Shown piece by piece: positions 16,349-24,118 of a stretch of 64,000 nucleotides of DNA. The stretch is from Clostridium_AD sp051278035 (lineage in GTDB: Bacteria; Bacillota; Clostridia; Clostridiales; Clostridiaceae): contig NZ_JBNMNU010000002.1 in assembly GCF_051278035.1 (NCBI RefSeq), positions 1 to 64,000 of the forward strand, written 5' to 3'. How positions within the stretch are numbered: the stretch's first letter is position 1; the number at the start of each line of letters is the position of its first letter. The notes below the pieces were generated by a model. That model was not told the origin of the DNA and did no database searches. It saw only the letters and a list, made by a program, of their open reading frames with translations. Position numbers and translations under genes: made by a program.

Positions 16349-17581
16349 ATGAATAAAAACATTATGCTAAGTGAGAATATATATTGGGTTGGTAAGGTTG
16401 ATAATAGAGAGGTTCCTTTTCATAGATTAACATTAACTAAAGGGACAACTTATAATAGTTATTTATTAATGACTGAAAAACCAACAGTTATAGATACTGT
16501 TGATATGAGTTTTGGACGAGAGTATGTAGAAAATTTAAAAAAGATAATAGATCTTGAAAAAATTAGATACATTATAATTAACCATACTGAGCCTGATCAT
16601 TCTGGGTCGCTTGGAAGTTTGGCAGCGTATGCTAAAAATGCCGTAATCGTGTGCACAAATTTGGCTGTAGGTCAGCTTAAGGAAATGTACAAACTTCATA
16701 ATAGAGAATTTCTAGTAGTAGGTGATGGGGATACGCTAGATATAGGAGGCAAAACCCTCAAATTCATAGAAACACCTTATCTTCATACAGCAGAGACCAT
16801 GATAACTTATTGCTTAGAGGATAAAATTTTATTCCCTTGTGACATATTTAGTACTCACGTAGCCAACTACGAGTATTTTAATGATATGGCAAAAGAGAAT
16901 ATAAATGATGATTATATTGGGTATTATAAATTGATAATGCATCCTCATAGAAGATATGTTCAAATTATGATCGAAAAAACTAGGAATTTAGATATAAAGA
17001 TGATAGCACCATCGCATGGATATATACTTAGGGACAATGTTCAAAGTTTTATAGATATTTATGATAATATGAGCAAAAACACAGAGACAAATAAAAAAAC
17101 ATTGATTCTATACTCCACTATGACGGGTAGAACAAAAAAAATTGCTACATTTATTAAAGAAAAATTTGAAGAGCTAAATATAGTTTCAGATACCATAGAT
17201 GTAAATAAAGTAGCAAAAGAAGAAGTTATGAAGGCTATTAATGAGGCTGATGCTATTTTCTTTGGTAGCTCCACAAAGTATGCTGATATGATTGGGAACA
17301 TGGAAGATATATTAAAAGAAATACATGCTCTAAACCTAGAAAACAAAGTAGGTGCGGCTTTTGGTTCTTATGGTTGGAGTGGAGAAGCTATAGAGGTGGT
17401 TCAAGATTATTTAAAACAAAGTAATATTAAAGTCTTGAGTACTTCTGATGTAATTAAGTCCACAGGTATGATTAATGTAGAATTTCCATTAAGAATTAGA
17501 TTCTCACCAAACGAGGACAACTTAAAGAGCATTGAAAGAGCAGTTAATTATACTGCTGATTTACTACTTGCCACGATTTAA
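16349..17581 (+). CDS. Flavodiiron protein (NO/O2 reductase, FprA family)
   Basis: Cytoplasmic enzyme of 410 residues that reduces NO or O2 with electrons usually supplied by rubredoxin. The N-terminal metallo-beta-lactamase-like domain has the di-iron motif HTEPDH (His79, Glu81, Asp83, His84), with further ligands in YLHTAE, PCDIFS and SHGYI. The C-terminal flavodoxin domain (about 250-405) has the FMN loop STMTGRTKK. It starts after TAGGAGG. It is divergent from the Crp/Fnr gene and probably activated by it, and is followed 21 bp later by the Ric gene. A rubredoxin gene is present at 31146. Confidence 0.95.
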   Translation: MNKNIMLSENIYWVGKVDNREVPFHRLTLTKGTTYNSYLLMTEKPTVIDTVDMSFGREYVENLKKIIDLEKIRYIIINHTEPDHSGSLGSLAAYAKNAVIVCTNLAVGQLKEMYKLHNREFLVVGDGDTLDIGGKTLKFIETPYLHTAETMITYCLEDKILFPCDIFSTHVANYEYFNDMAKENINDDYIGYYKLIMHPHRRYVQIMIEKTRNLDIKMIAPSHGYILRDNVQSFIDIYDNMSKNTETNKKTLILYSTMTGRTKKIATFIKEKFEELNIVSDTIDVNKVAKEEVMKAINEADAIFFGSSTKYADMIGNMEDILKEIHALNLENKVGAAFGSYGWSGEAIEVVQDYLKQSNIKVLSTSDVIKSTGMINVEFPLRIRFSPNEDNLKSIERAVNYTADLLLATI

Positions 17582-17602
17582 AAATAAGAGGAGGAATTAA
17601 TT

Positions 17603-18310
17603 ATGGAAAAAATCATAAATAAAAACCAAAGCCTCGGAGAAATAGTTTCAATTTTCCCAGGTGCTGCAGAGATATTTAACAGATATAAAATAGATTATTG
17701 CTGCGGTGGACATGATACTTTAGCAGGAGCCTTGGACGAGATGAAAATAAATCATGATAAAATTATTGAAGAACTTAATAGTGAGTACGAGAAGTTTATA
17801 AAATCAAATTCAGAATATAAAGACTGGAGAAAGGAAAAACCGTCAGTAATAATAAAACACTTATTACAAACCCATCATGAATTTACAAAAAAACAACTCA
17901 GAGAAATAGATACATTATTGTTTAAAGTACTGAAGGTACATTTTCAACATCATAGTGAAGAACTGTTAAAGGTGCACAAACTTTTCGGATCCCTTAAAAC
18001 AGAACTTGAGGAGCATCTTATTAAAGAGGAAGAGCACCTGTTTCCACTTATTGAAAAATTTGAAATAACGAAGGATGATAGTGTCTTATCAGAAATACAT
18101 CAGGTTATAAAGGATACAGAGAGTGAGCATGATGCAGCTGGGAATATAATTAAAGAATTAGAGAATATAACTAGAGATTTTAATGCTCCAGAGGGAGCGT
18201 GTACTTCTTTCAAACTAGCATATACAAAAATCCATGACTTAGAAAAAGATTTATTTATTCATATTTATCTAGAAAATAGTGTTTTGTTTAATATGTTTCA
18301 AATAAAATAG
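17603..18310 (+). CDS. ric: Iron-sulfur cluster repair di-iron protein (Ric/ScdA/YtfE family)
   Basis: Protein of 235 residues that helps repair Fe-S clusters damaged by NO or peroxide. The N-terminal ScdA-type domain (about 1-60) has the conserved YCCGG. The hemerythrin-like helical domain has histidine and glutamate ligands in QTHHEF, FQHHSEE, IKEEEHLFP and ESEHDAAG. The start follows AGAGGAGG. It is 21 bp after the flavodiiron gene and surely co-transcribed with it, which fits a joint response to nitric oxide. A terminator follows. Confidence 0.95.
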   Translation: MEKIINKNQSLGEIVSIFPGAAEIFNRYKIDYCCGGHDTLAGALDEMKINHDKIIEELNSEYEKFIKSNSEYKDWRKEKPSVIIKHLLQTHHEFTKKQLREIDTLLFKVLKVHFQHHSEELLKVHKLFGSLKTELEEHLIKEEEHLFPLIEKFEITKDDSVLSEIHQVIKDTESEHDAAGNIIKELENITRDFNAPEGACTSFKLAYTKIHDLEKDLFIHIYLENSVLFNMFQIK

Positions 18311-18316
18311 TAAATG

Positions 18317-18346
18317 GAGCTCCGAGGCAGGCCTTGGAGTTTTATT
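18317..18346 (+). terminator. Terminator after ric
   Basis: CTCCGAGGC pairs with GCCTTGGAG, followed by TTTTATT. Confidence 0.8.
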
Positions 18347-18411
18347 CTTATTGAATTAGCACATACATAGCATTCCTGTGAATAGAATCACATTTACTAA
18401 ACATAAGCCAT

Positions 18412-19047
18412 ATGATAATTTATAAGACTATGAAAGGAATGAGCAATATAAATAACGATTATAACCCATATCCTTATTACGCTAACACACCAGTATATAG
18501 CCCATATAACATGTATAATGTATATAAAACGTACCGTTGTCCTTGCTACGTTAACGCACCAATGAATACCCCGACTGATGAAATTGAGTATGATTCAAGA
18601 TTAGATTTACCACGAGCAATAAAGGATAATGCTCTAATGGAATTAAAAGATTATGGACCAGAACCATTTGTGATTAATATTGAAGAGGCTACTAATCAAA
18701 ACAATACTTATCGTACCGCTTTATGGACTGGAGGCAATTTACAAGTTACATTGATGAGTATCAGGGTTGGGGACGATATAGGTTTAGAAGTTCATCCCAT
18801 GGGTGATCAATTCATACGTATTGAGGAAGGTCGAGGACTTGTTCAAATGGGGGATACAAAAGATAACTTGGATTTCCAAAAAAAAGTCTATGATGACTAT
18901 GCAATCATGATACCTGCTGGTAAATGGCACAATATAATAAATACCGGTGATAAACCACTTAAATTGTACGCTATCTATGCACCGCCTGAGCATCCATACG
19001 GTACGGTTCATGAAACAAAAGAAATTGCAGAAGCTGCTGAAGAGTAG
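18412..19047 (+). CDS. Cupin-domain protein with Tyr/Pro/Asn-rich N-terminus
   Basis: A 211-residue protein. The C-terminal cupin barrel (about 95-200) has the metal-binding pattern EVHPMGDQFIRIEEG and PAGKWHNIINTGDKPLKL. About 55 residues rich in Tyr, Pro and Asn precede it (YNPYPYYANTP, YSPYNMYNVYK). Such tails occur on spore-coat-like and mannose-6-phosphate-isomerase-like clostridial cupins, so a spore-surface role is a guess. The start is uncertain: ATG at 18412, 18430 or 18439, none with a clear site. A terminator follows about 60 bp after the stop. Confidence 0.8.
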   Translation: MIIYKTMKGMSNINNDYNPYPYYANTPVYSPYNMYNVYKTYRCPCYVNAPMNTPTDEIEYDSRLDLPRAIKDNALMELKDYGPEPFVINIEEATNQNNTYRTALWTGGNLQVTLMSIRVGDDIGLEVHPMGDQFIRIEEGRGLVQMGDTKDNLDFQKKVYDDYAIMIPAGKWHNIINTGDKPLKLYAIYAPPEHPYGTVHETKEIAEAAEE

Positions 19048-19108
19048 TAGAGTCAGTAATAGCAAAAGAGAGTATAAAAAAGTGTAACTTTAGTTAACCT
19101 TGTTGGAC

Positions 19109-19153
19109 AGCCTTGCATTCAGCCATAATTGGCTAAATGCGGGGCTTTTATTT
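19109..19153 (+). terminator. Terminator after cupin gene
   Basis: GCATTCAGCC, loop, GGCTAAATGC with flanking CCT/GGG pairs and a T-rich tail. Confidence 0.88.
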
Positions 19154-19251
19154 TCGCCTTTCACCATGTATAAAATAGAAGGATAATGATATAATTATGG
19201 AAAGATTCAATGTGAATAAATAATTATTTTAATAAATAGGGGGGTAAAGAA

Positions 19252-19375
19252 ATGGGGGTAGAAAGGCTTGAATTTATGGAAGAATATTTCAGTAGATTAA
19301 GATTAGAAATAGAAGGAATTGAGTAGTTGGTTAAAATTTGATGATGTAGATAAATATAAAACTTTACTAGATTGA
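19252..19375 (+). pseudogene. Small-protein gene with an apparent single-base frameshift
   Basis: A strong site (TAGGGGGGTAAAG) precedes ATG 19252. The frame as written gives only 24 residues (MGVERLEFMEEYFSRLRLEI then EGIE). If one G of the pair at 19315-19316 is dropped, the frame continues as EELSSWLKFDDVDKYKTLLD and stops at 19375, giving a natural-looking acidic, helical 40-residue protein. A perfect terminator overlaps the end. So this is a real small gene carrying a +1 insertion, or the short peptide is genuine, or the frameshift is programmed. The family is unknown. Confidence 0.5.
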
Positions 19376-19394
19376 TAAAGTCTAGTAAAGTTTG
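19358..19394 (+). terminator. Terminator overlapping end of small gene
   Basis: AACTTTACTAGA and its exact complement TCTAGTAAAGTTT around a 9-nt loop. The T run is weak. Confidence 0.75.
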
Positions 19395-19453
19395 AATCAT
19401 AATTATAATACTATAGTACTAAATTATAATATATATTATATGGAGGTTAAAAA

Positions 19454-19657
19454 ATGAAAAGTATATGTAATCAATGCCAGGCGGAAATGATAGATGATTG
19501 TAGTGTTAAAGTTGAACGCAGTCTTTATGGATTTATAATTAAGCAGAAAGGTAAAGGGCTTTTTAAAAGTGTGTCTGCCAAACCCAAAGCAAGAGTTTGC
19601 CCTAATTGCGGGAATGTGATTTTCTATATTGAAGAATACAAGGACTTTGCAAAGTAG
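19454..19657 (+). CDS. Small zinc-ribbon protein
   Basis: A 67-residue protein behind ATGGAGG. Two Cys pairs, CNQC near residues 5-8 and CPNC near 49-52, form a probable treble-clef or zinc-ribbon site. Between them lie basic strands (KQKGKGLFKSV). Similar proteins are annotated as nucleic-acid-binding zinc-ribbon proteins in clostridia, without a known role. It stands alone. Confidence 0.75.
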   Translation: MKSICNQCQAEMIDDCSVKVERSLYGFIIKQKGKGLFKSVSAKPKARVCPNCGNVIFYIEEYKDFAK

Positions 19658-19674
19658 TCAAATACAATTGTGAT

Positions 19675-19708
19675 AAGAAATAAGAAATAAGAAATAAGAA
19701 ATAAGAAT
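19675..19708 (+). repeat. Tandem 7-bp repeat
   Basis: Four exact copies of AAGAAAT plus a partial fifth. A slippage-prone microsatellite between genes. Confidence 0.9.
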
Positions 19709-19815
19709 ATAAATACATACCTAGTGCGAATTATGTTATATTAAAAGATGAATTATCGGGAAAGATATAGATAGAGTATACATAAAAGAATAGTGAAACG
19801 GAAGTGATGAAAATT

Positions 19816-20613
19816 ATGCTAAATGAAATGGATAGACAATATTTAAAAATAGCTGAGAATATTTTGAAAAGAGGATATTATGCCCAAAACCGTACTGGAG
19901 TTGCGACATACAAACTCCCTCATCAAATTATGCAATTTGATTTAGAAGAAGAATTTCCAATATTAACAACTAAATTTGTTGCTTTTAAAACAGCGGTAAA
20001 AGAATTGCTTTGGATTTTTAAAGATCAAAGTAATGACGTTAAGAAACTTCAAGAGCAAAATGTGCATATATGGGATGAGTGGGCTTTAGAAGATGGAACA
20101 ATTGGAAAGGCCTATGGTTATCAAATAGCCAAGTATCATCAGATTGATAAACTTATTGAAGCTTTAAAAAATAATCCACAAGACCGAAGAATGATGATGA
20201 ATTTGTGGAATATAGAAGACCTTCCCCAGATGGCGCTTCAGCCTTGTTGCTTTTTAACACTTTGGGACGTAACTGATGGAAGACTTAACTGTATGTTAGT
20301 ACAAAGGTCTGGTGACACAGCACTTGGAGTTCCGTTTAATACAAGTCAGTATGCTGTATTAGTTCATATGTTAGCACAAGTTTCTGGACTTAAACCAGGA
20401 TTATTTACGCATATCATAAATAATACCCATATATATGAAAATCATATTGAAGGTTTAAAGCTACAGATTTCAAGAAAATCGGAAGCTTTAGATGCTCCGA
20501 GGATTTGGATTAATCCAGAGATTAAAAACTTCTATGACTTTACACCTGAAGATATTAAACTCATTGATTATAAGCACCTTGGAAAAATAAATATGGGGAG
20601 TGTGGCTATATAA
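19816..20613 (+). CDS. thyA: Thymidylate synthase
   Basis: Makes dTMP from dUMP using methylene-tetrahydrofolate, giving dihydrofolate. 265 residues, the usual length. The RTGVATYK segment (about 18-25) binds phosphate, the catalytic Cys lies in QPCCFLTLW, the arginine loop is in QRSGDTALGVPFN, and HIINNTHIYENH is also conserved. ATG 19816 lies 8-12 nt after the GGAAGTGAT site; starts at 19804 or 19807 overlap it. The stop codon overlaps the start of folA by one base, which couples the two: the reductase regenerates the folate that this enzyme oxidises. Confidence 0.97.
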   Translation: MLNEMDRQYLKIAENILKRGYYAQNRTGVATYKLPHQIMQFDLEEEFPILTTKFVAFKTAVKELLWIFKDQSNDVKKLQEQNVHIWDEWALEDGTIGKAYGYQIAKYHQIDKLIEALKNNPQDRRMMMNLWNIEDLPQMALQPCCFLTLWDVTDGRLNCMLVQRSGDTALGVPFNTSQYAVLVHMLAQVSGLKPGLFTHIINNTHIYENHIEGLKLQISRKSEALDAPRIWINPEIKNFYDFTPEDIKLIDYKHLGKINMGSVAI

Positions 20614-21113
20614 TGCTTACATGTATTGTTGCAATTGGAGATAATTTCGCCATAGGAAAGAAAAACGATTTACTTTGGCATTTTTCAAAAGATCTAAAAA
20701 GGTTTAAGCAAATTACAAGCGGAAGTACTATAATAATGGGAAGAAAGACATTTGAGTCACTTCCTGGTATTCTACCTAATAGACACCATATTGTTATTAC
20801 TCAAAATAAAGATTTTGTAGTAAAGGATGAAAGGGTAACGGTTCTACATTCTAAGGAAGAATTATTTGATTCTTTAGATGATAACAAAGAATATTTTGTT
20901 ATAGGCGGAGGAGAAATTTATAAGTTATTGCTTCCTTATTGCAATAAAATTCACTTAACGGAGGTACATAAGGAATATGATGCTGATGTGTTCTTCCCAA
21001 AAGTAAATTATTCTGATTGGAATATTAAAGAAGAAGAAACTGGATACATTAATGATGATAAAACAACAGCATTTAGTTTTTTAACTTTGGAACGGATTAG
21101 TGTGACAAAATAA
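20613..21113 (+). CDS. folA: Dihydrofolate reductase
   Basis: Reduces dihydrofolate to tetrahydrofolate with NADPH. 166 residues with the family landmarks in order: IVAIGDNFAIGKKNDLLWH (Met20-type loop), an acidic residue in FSKDLKRF, IIMGRKTFESLP, and VIGGGEIYKLLLP for the cofactor. The ATG shares its A with the thyA stop codon (TAATG), so translation is coupled. It is the last gene of the pair and is followed by a terminator. Confidence 0.97.
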   Translation: MLTCIVAIGDNFAIGKKNDLLWHFSKDLKRFKQITSGSTIIMGRKTFESLPGILPNRHHIVITQNKDFVVKDERVTVLHSKEELFDSLDDNKEYFVIGGGEIYKLLLPYCNKIHLTEVHKEYDADVFFPKVNYSDWNIKEEETGYINDDKTTAFSFLTLERISVTK

Positions 21114-21128
21114 TAATATATAAGATAT

Positions 21129-21159
21129 AAAAGGACTTAGAGAAATCTAGGTCCTTTTA
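21129..21159 (+). terminator. Terminator of thyA-folA
   Basis: AAAAGGACTTAGA, short loop, TCTAGGTCCTTTT. Confidence 0.9.
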
Positions 21160-21210
21160 GTTTAGCTGTTCTTTTCTAAAACATGACTTGTATAGGTCTG
21201 AAAGTATTAT

Positions 21211-21270
21211 GGAAAGCATGCTTGACATACAAAACTAAAAGTAGTATTATTAATGTAAAGTTAGCTTTCC
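21211..21270 (+). promoter_or_regulatory. Promoter of XRE gene bracketed by inverted repeats
   Basis: TTGACA (21222-21227), 17-bp spacer, TATTAT (21245-21250). GGAAAGC at 21211-21217 and its inverse GCTTTCC at 21264-21270 flank the promoter and could be operator half-sites for self-regulation. Confidence 0.75.
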
Positions 21271-21303
21271 GTAAAATTATGATATAAAGGAGTGAATCTA
21301 CTT

Positions 21304-21501
21304 GTGAAAAATAGATTAGAAGAAATTCGAAAGCAAAGGGGTATTAAGCAGGAAGAACTAGCAACAGCCTTGGAGGTTTCAAGGCAGACCATTGGTTCCC
21401 TAGAAAATGGGCGATATAACCCGTCTATTATACTAGCTTTTAAAATTGCTAAATACTTTAATATGTCAATTGAAAAAATTTTTATATATGAGGAGGAATA
21501 A
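21304..21501 (+). CDS. XRE-family helix-turn-helix regulator
   Basis: A 65-residue regulator consisting of a single Cro/C1-type domain: KQRGIKQEELATALEVSRQT forms helices 1-3, and IGSLENGRYNPSIILAFKIA follows. I use GTG 21304; GTG 21292 overlaps the AAAGGAG site. The next gene starts 2 bp after its stop, with its ribosome-binding site inside this reading frame. This two-gene arrangement (small XRE regulator plus DUF2178-like membrane protein) is common in Firmicutes. It probably regulates its own promoter. Confidence 0.9.
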   Translation: MKNRLEEIRKQRGIKQEELATALEVSRQTIGSLENGRYNPSIILAFKIAKYFNMSIEKIFIYEEE

Positions 21502-21502
21502 T

Positions 21503-21940
21503 ATGTTTTGTAAATTAGTGAAAAGGAATAGAATTTGGACAACTTTGGTTGTGGTTGGTATTGTAAGTTTTATATTTGGGATAGTGGGTAATATAGGAGT
21601 TCCTGATGAGGCGGATAATATTAGTATGCTTATGGGCATGTTTACTGGGGTAGGAAGTGCATTTGTAGCAATTGCATTATTTAAGTTAATTCATTACAAA
21701 AGAACTTCTGCTGTAAAATTAAAGCAAGAAGAAAATGAATTAAAGGATGAAAGAAACGTTCAAATTTTAAGAATTGCTTGTTCTGTTTCGAATGCTGCAG
21801 GGTATGTTCTTTTCGCATTAATGGCTTTTGTATTTGTTGCACTTGATTATAGAATACCTGCATTTATTTGTCTTGGGGCGTTATATGTTCAAGTGTTAGT
21901 ATATTTTATATCATATAAGTATTATAGTACTAAAATGTAA
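21503..21940 (+). CDS. DUF2178-like membrane protein paired with XRE regulator
   Basis: A 145-residue protein with four hydrophobic segments (about 12-29, 40-60, 92-110 and 115-137) and a charged central loop with KDERNV, a pattern typical of DUF2178/DUF6442-type proteins. The ATG follows GAGGAGGAA and sits 2 bp after the regulator stop. The function of these partners is not established; sensing or modulating the regulator is one idea. A strong terminator follows. Confidence 0.8.
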   Translation: MFCKLVKRNRIWTTLVVVGIVSFIFGIVGNIGVPDEADNISMLMGMFTGVGSAFVAIALFKLIHYKRTSAVKLKQEENELKDERNVQILRIACSVSNAAGYVLFALMAFVFVALDYRIPAFICLGALYVQVLVYFISYKYYSTKM

Positions 21941-21945
21941 GAAAA

Positions 21946-21983
21946 CAGCCCTCCGTTCTATTTTTTAGGAGGGCTCTTCTTTT
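21946..21983 (+). terminator. Terminator after XRE operon
   Basis: AGCCCTCC, loop, GGAGGGCT, followed by a T-rich tail. Confidence 0.9.
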
Positions 21984-22086
21984 AACTTCAAGCTCTGGTC
22001 CACCAGCATACATATAGTATCAATTAGTATAAAATGGTATAATTGCAATAAATATTATATGTTAATTTAAGAAGGGCGTGGGTAAT

Positions 22087-22524
22087 TTGAAATCTATATT
22101 TATTAGAAAAATTATAGATAATGATTTTAAGGACATTTATATACTAAATCAAGATTTAGGCTATGAATATGACGAGCAAAAGGTGAAAAAGAGAATTGAA
22201 CACATAATGAAAAATACAAAAGATGTAATTTTTGTGGCGCAACAAAACAATGAAGTTATTGGATATATTCATGGAAGCCCATATGAACTTTTATATGGTG
22301 ATTCATTAGTTAATATTTTAGGATTCGTAGTACAAAATCAATATAGATCTTTAGGCGTAGGAAGCATATTAATAGAGAGACTTGAATGCTGGTCTAAAGA
22401 GAATGGATTTTATGGAATAAGACTTGTATCAGGAGCTGATAGAATAATTGCCCATAAGTTCTATGAAAAGCATGGTTACGTTAATAGAAAAAACCAGAAA
22501 AACTTTATTAAGGTTCTAGATTAA
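22087..22524 (+). CDS. GNAT-family N-acetyltransferase
   Basis: A 145-residue acetyltransferase. The acetyl-CoA loop is seen as NQYRSLGVGSILIE (about 85-98), with C-terminal AHKFYEKHGYV. The start is either TTG 22087, about 10 nt after GAAGGG, or GTG 22078, which is nearer to it. The substrate is unknown, and neighbouring genes give no clue. Confidence 0.88.
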   Translation: MKSIFIRKIIDNDFKDIYILNQDLGYEYDEQKVKKRIEHIMKNTKDVIFVAQQNNEVIGYIHGSPYELLYGDSLVNILGFVVQNQYRSLGVGSILIERLECWSKENGFYGIRLVSGADRIIAHKFYEKHGYVNRKNQKNFIKVLD

Positions 22525-22579
22525 TTTAAAATATGGAGTGGGATGGTTATAGGAGATCGATCATAGAGGAGATTTGAAT

Positions 22580-23068
22580 ATGGAAGTGTTTTCAAAACCA
22601 GGTGTTGGTGGAATTATAATTAAAAGTGAAAAAGGAATCGACTATATATTAATTCAAGAGAGATGCAAGGATACTGGTGGGGCAGAAAATGGATTGATAG
22701 AAATCCCTGCAGGTAAGATTAGAGAATTTGAAAATATATTTAATTGTTTACGAAGGGAAATCTGGGAAGAAACCGGGCTTAAAGTTATTGAAATTATAGG
22801 AGAAGCTGAAACAGTAACTATTAGATCAAATGGATACAAGGTTATAAATTATATGCCTTTTGCTTGCTCTCAAAATATTGAGGGTGATTATCCCATTATG
22901 GTTCAAACATTTATATGTAAAGTTGAAGGACATTTATTATACAAAACAAATGAAACTAAAAATATTAGGTGGGTTTCAATAAGTGAATTAAAAGAAATGG
23001 TATATAATAATGAAAATGAATTTTATCCAATGCATATAACAACATTAAAAAAATACTTAAAAATATAA
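22580..23068 (+). CDS. Nudix hydrolase
   Basis: A 162-residue pyrophosphohydrolase. The Nudix box is complete: GKIREFENIFNCLRREIWEE followed by TGL (about 46-68), with the metal-binding REXXEE glutamates present. The start at ATG 22580 follows GAGGAG; TTG 22574 is also in frame. ADP-ribose-type substrates are typical of this form (AGKIREFE), but the specificity is not fixed by sequence. Confidence 0.9.
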   Translation: MEVFSKPGVGGIIIKSEKGIDYILIQERCKDTGGAENGLIEIPAGKIREFENIFNCLRREIWEETGLKVIEIIGEAETVTIRSNGYKVINYMPFACSQNIEGDYPIMVQTFICKVEGHLLYKTNETKNIRWVSISELKEMVYNNENEFYPMHITTLKKYLKI

Positions 23069-23084
23069 ATTAAAGGTGATATTA

Positions 23085-23219
23085 ATGAAAGAAATAGGAA
23101 AAAGAATTATGATTATAGGGTCGCCAGGGAGTAGGAAGAGTACATTTTCAAGAAAACTTTCACAGATAACAGCTCGCCCACTTATTCATCTTGATAAAGA
23201 GTTTTGGAACGAAAATTAA
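23085..23219 (+). pseudogene. Truncated P-loop nucleotide kinase (FlaR/topology-modulation-like) fragment
   Basis: A 44-codon frame with a good AAAGGTGAT site. The sequence RIMIIGSPGSRKSTFSRKLS then RPLIHLDKEFW is the N-terminus of small adenylate-kinase-like proteins that are normally about 170 residues. It stops right after the LDK..FW motif, and the Walker A glycine before Lys has become Arg (GSRKST instead of GSGKST). Both changes indicate loss of function. Confidence 0.75.
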
Positions 23220-23253
23220 CATTAATTAAATATAAAAAAGGGGGTTAAGAATT

Positions 23254-23523
23254 ATGAAAATAGAATTAAGAAATAAAATACTAATATTAATTGCAATTTT
23301 AGTATTTTCTAGTTCCACTATCATATTTGCAGCGTTATCTATTTTCCATAAGAATAATTTATTATATAGTATTTTAACGCAAGGGAGTGGATCCGTGACA
23401 ATGCTGTTAATGGGGATACTTTTTTTTGTTTATCAAAAACAAAAGCTAATGGGTATCTTTCTTTGGCTTGTTTCTGCATTCTCACTATTTGTGACGATCT
23501 CTAAAATATACTCAGGAATATAG
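23254..23523 (+). CDS. Small membrane protein, unknown
   Basis: An 89-residue protein with three hydrophobic segments (about 9-30, 38-58 and 64-84) behind AAAAAGGGGG. No recognised family, no catalytic residues visible. It follows the truncated kinase by 34 bp. Confidence 0.65.
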   Translation: MKIELRNKILILIAILVFSSSTIIFAALSIFHKNNLLYSILTQGSGSVTMLLMGILFFVYQKQKLMGIFLWLVSAFSLFVTISKIYSGI

Positions 23524-23569
23524 AAGATATGGTATATGACAAGTGGCAAGTTTAAATATATAATATTTA

Positions 23570-23776
23570 TTACTCGACTTTTAAGTCGAAGTTTAAGGCT
23601 TTCGACAAGGCATCTACGTCGCCATTAAATGGGAAACAAGATAGTTTATCCGCATTTTCAAAAATCATAAAAAAAGGTGGATCTTTTTTAGGGATAATTA
23701 TGTAAACTTCTTCTACGATTGTGTTTAACCATTTACAATTTGCCTTAACAGAAGTGTCAAGAGGGATTTTAATCAC
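23570..23776 (-). CDS. Small hypothetical protein
   Basis: Minus-strand frame of 68 codons with no competing gene on the other strand. The GTG start overlaps AAGAGGTG, so the true start is unsure. The product has a hydrophobic strand (VEEVYIIIP) and the balanced composition of a real small soluble protein. I do not recognise it. It may end at the hairpin near 23560. Confidence 0.45.
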   Translation of the reverse strand: MIKIPLDTSVKANCKWLNTIVEEVYIIIPKKDPPFFMIFENADKLSCFPFNGDVDALSKALNFDLKVE

Positions 23777-24118
23777 CTCTTAAGTAATATTCCAATGATT
23801 AATGCTAGTTATTCAGAAGAAATGAAGTAATAAAGTCTATCTTTAACAGAATAAGGCAAAGAATAAAGTCAGTATAATACTGACTTTATTTTTATGGAAT
23901 CTTATAAACAAATGCAAGTAGAACATGCATTTACGTCGTAATTTCCTACACGGAAAACATGGGTGAATTAAGAAATAACAGTTTTTGCATCAATATATAA
24001 CATTTTTTTCATTAATATATAACAAAATACAATTAATTGTTTACGCATTATACATATCATGATAAAATATTAAATATGAATCAAATTTAATTAAAAATAC
24101 AAAAAAAGGTGGGCAAGT
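23777..24118. other. Intergenic region before the tandem chemoreceptors
   Basis: About 340 bp. It holds a terminator-like hairpin (23862-23893), an AT-rich stretch with two similar ATATATAACA motifs near 23990-24025, and the upstream part of the chemoreceptor duplication. I find no convincing sigma-A promoter. Confidence 0.5.
23862..23893 (+). terminator. Terminator-like hairpin
   Basis: AAAGTCAGTA, three-base loop, TACTGACTTT, then ATTTTTAT. No obvious gene ends just upstream on this strand. Confidence 0.65.

Noticed and set aside
19675..19708. Possible CRISPR-like array
   Set aside because: The 7-bp units are contiguous without spacers; this is a simple tandem repeat.
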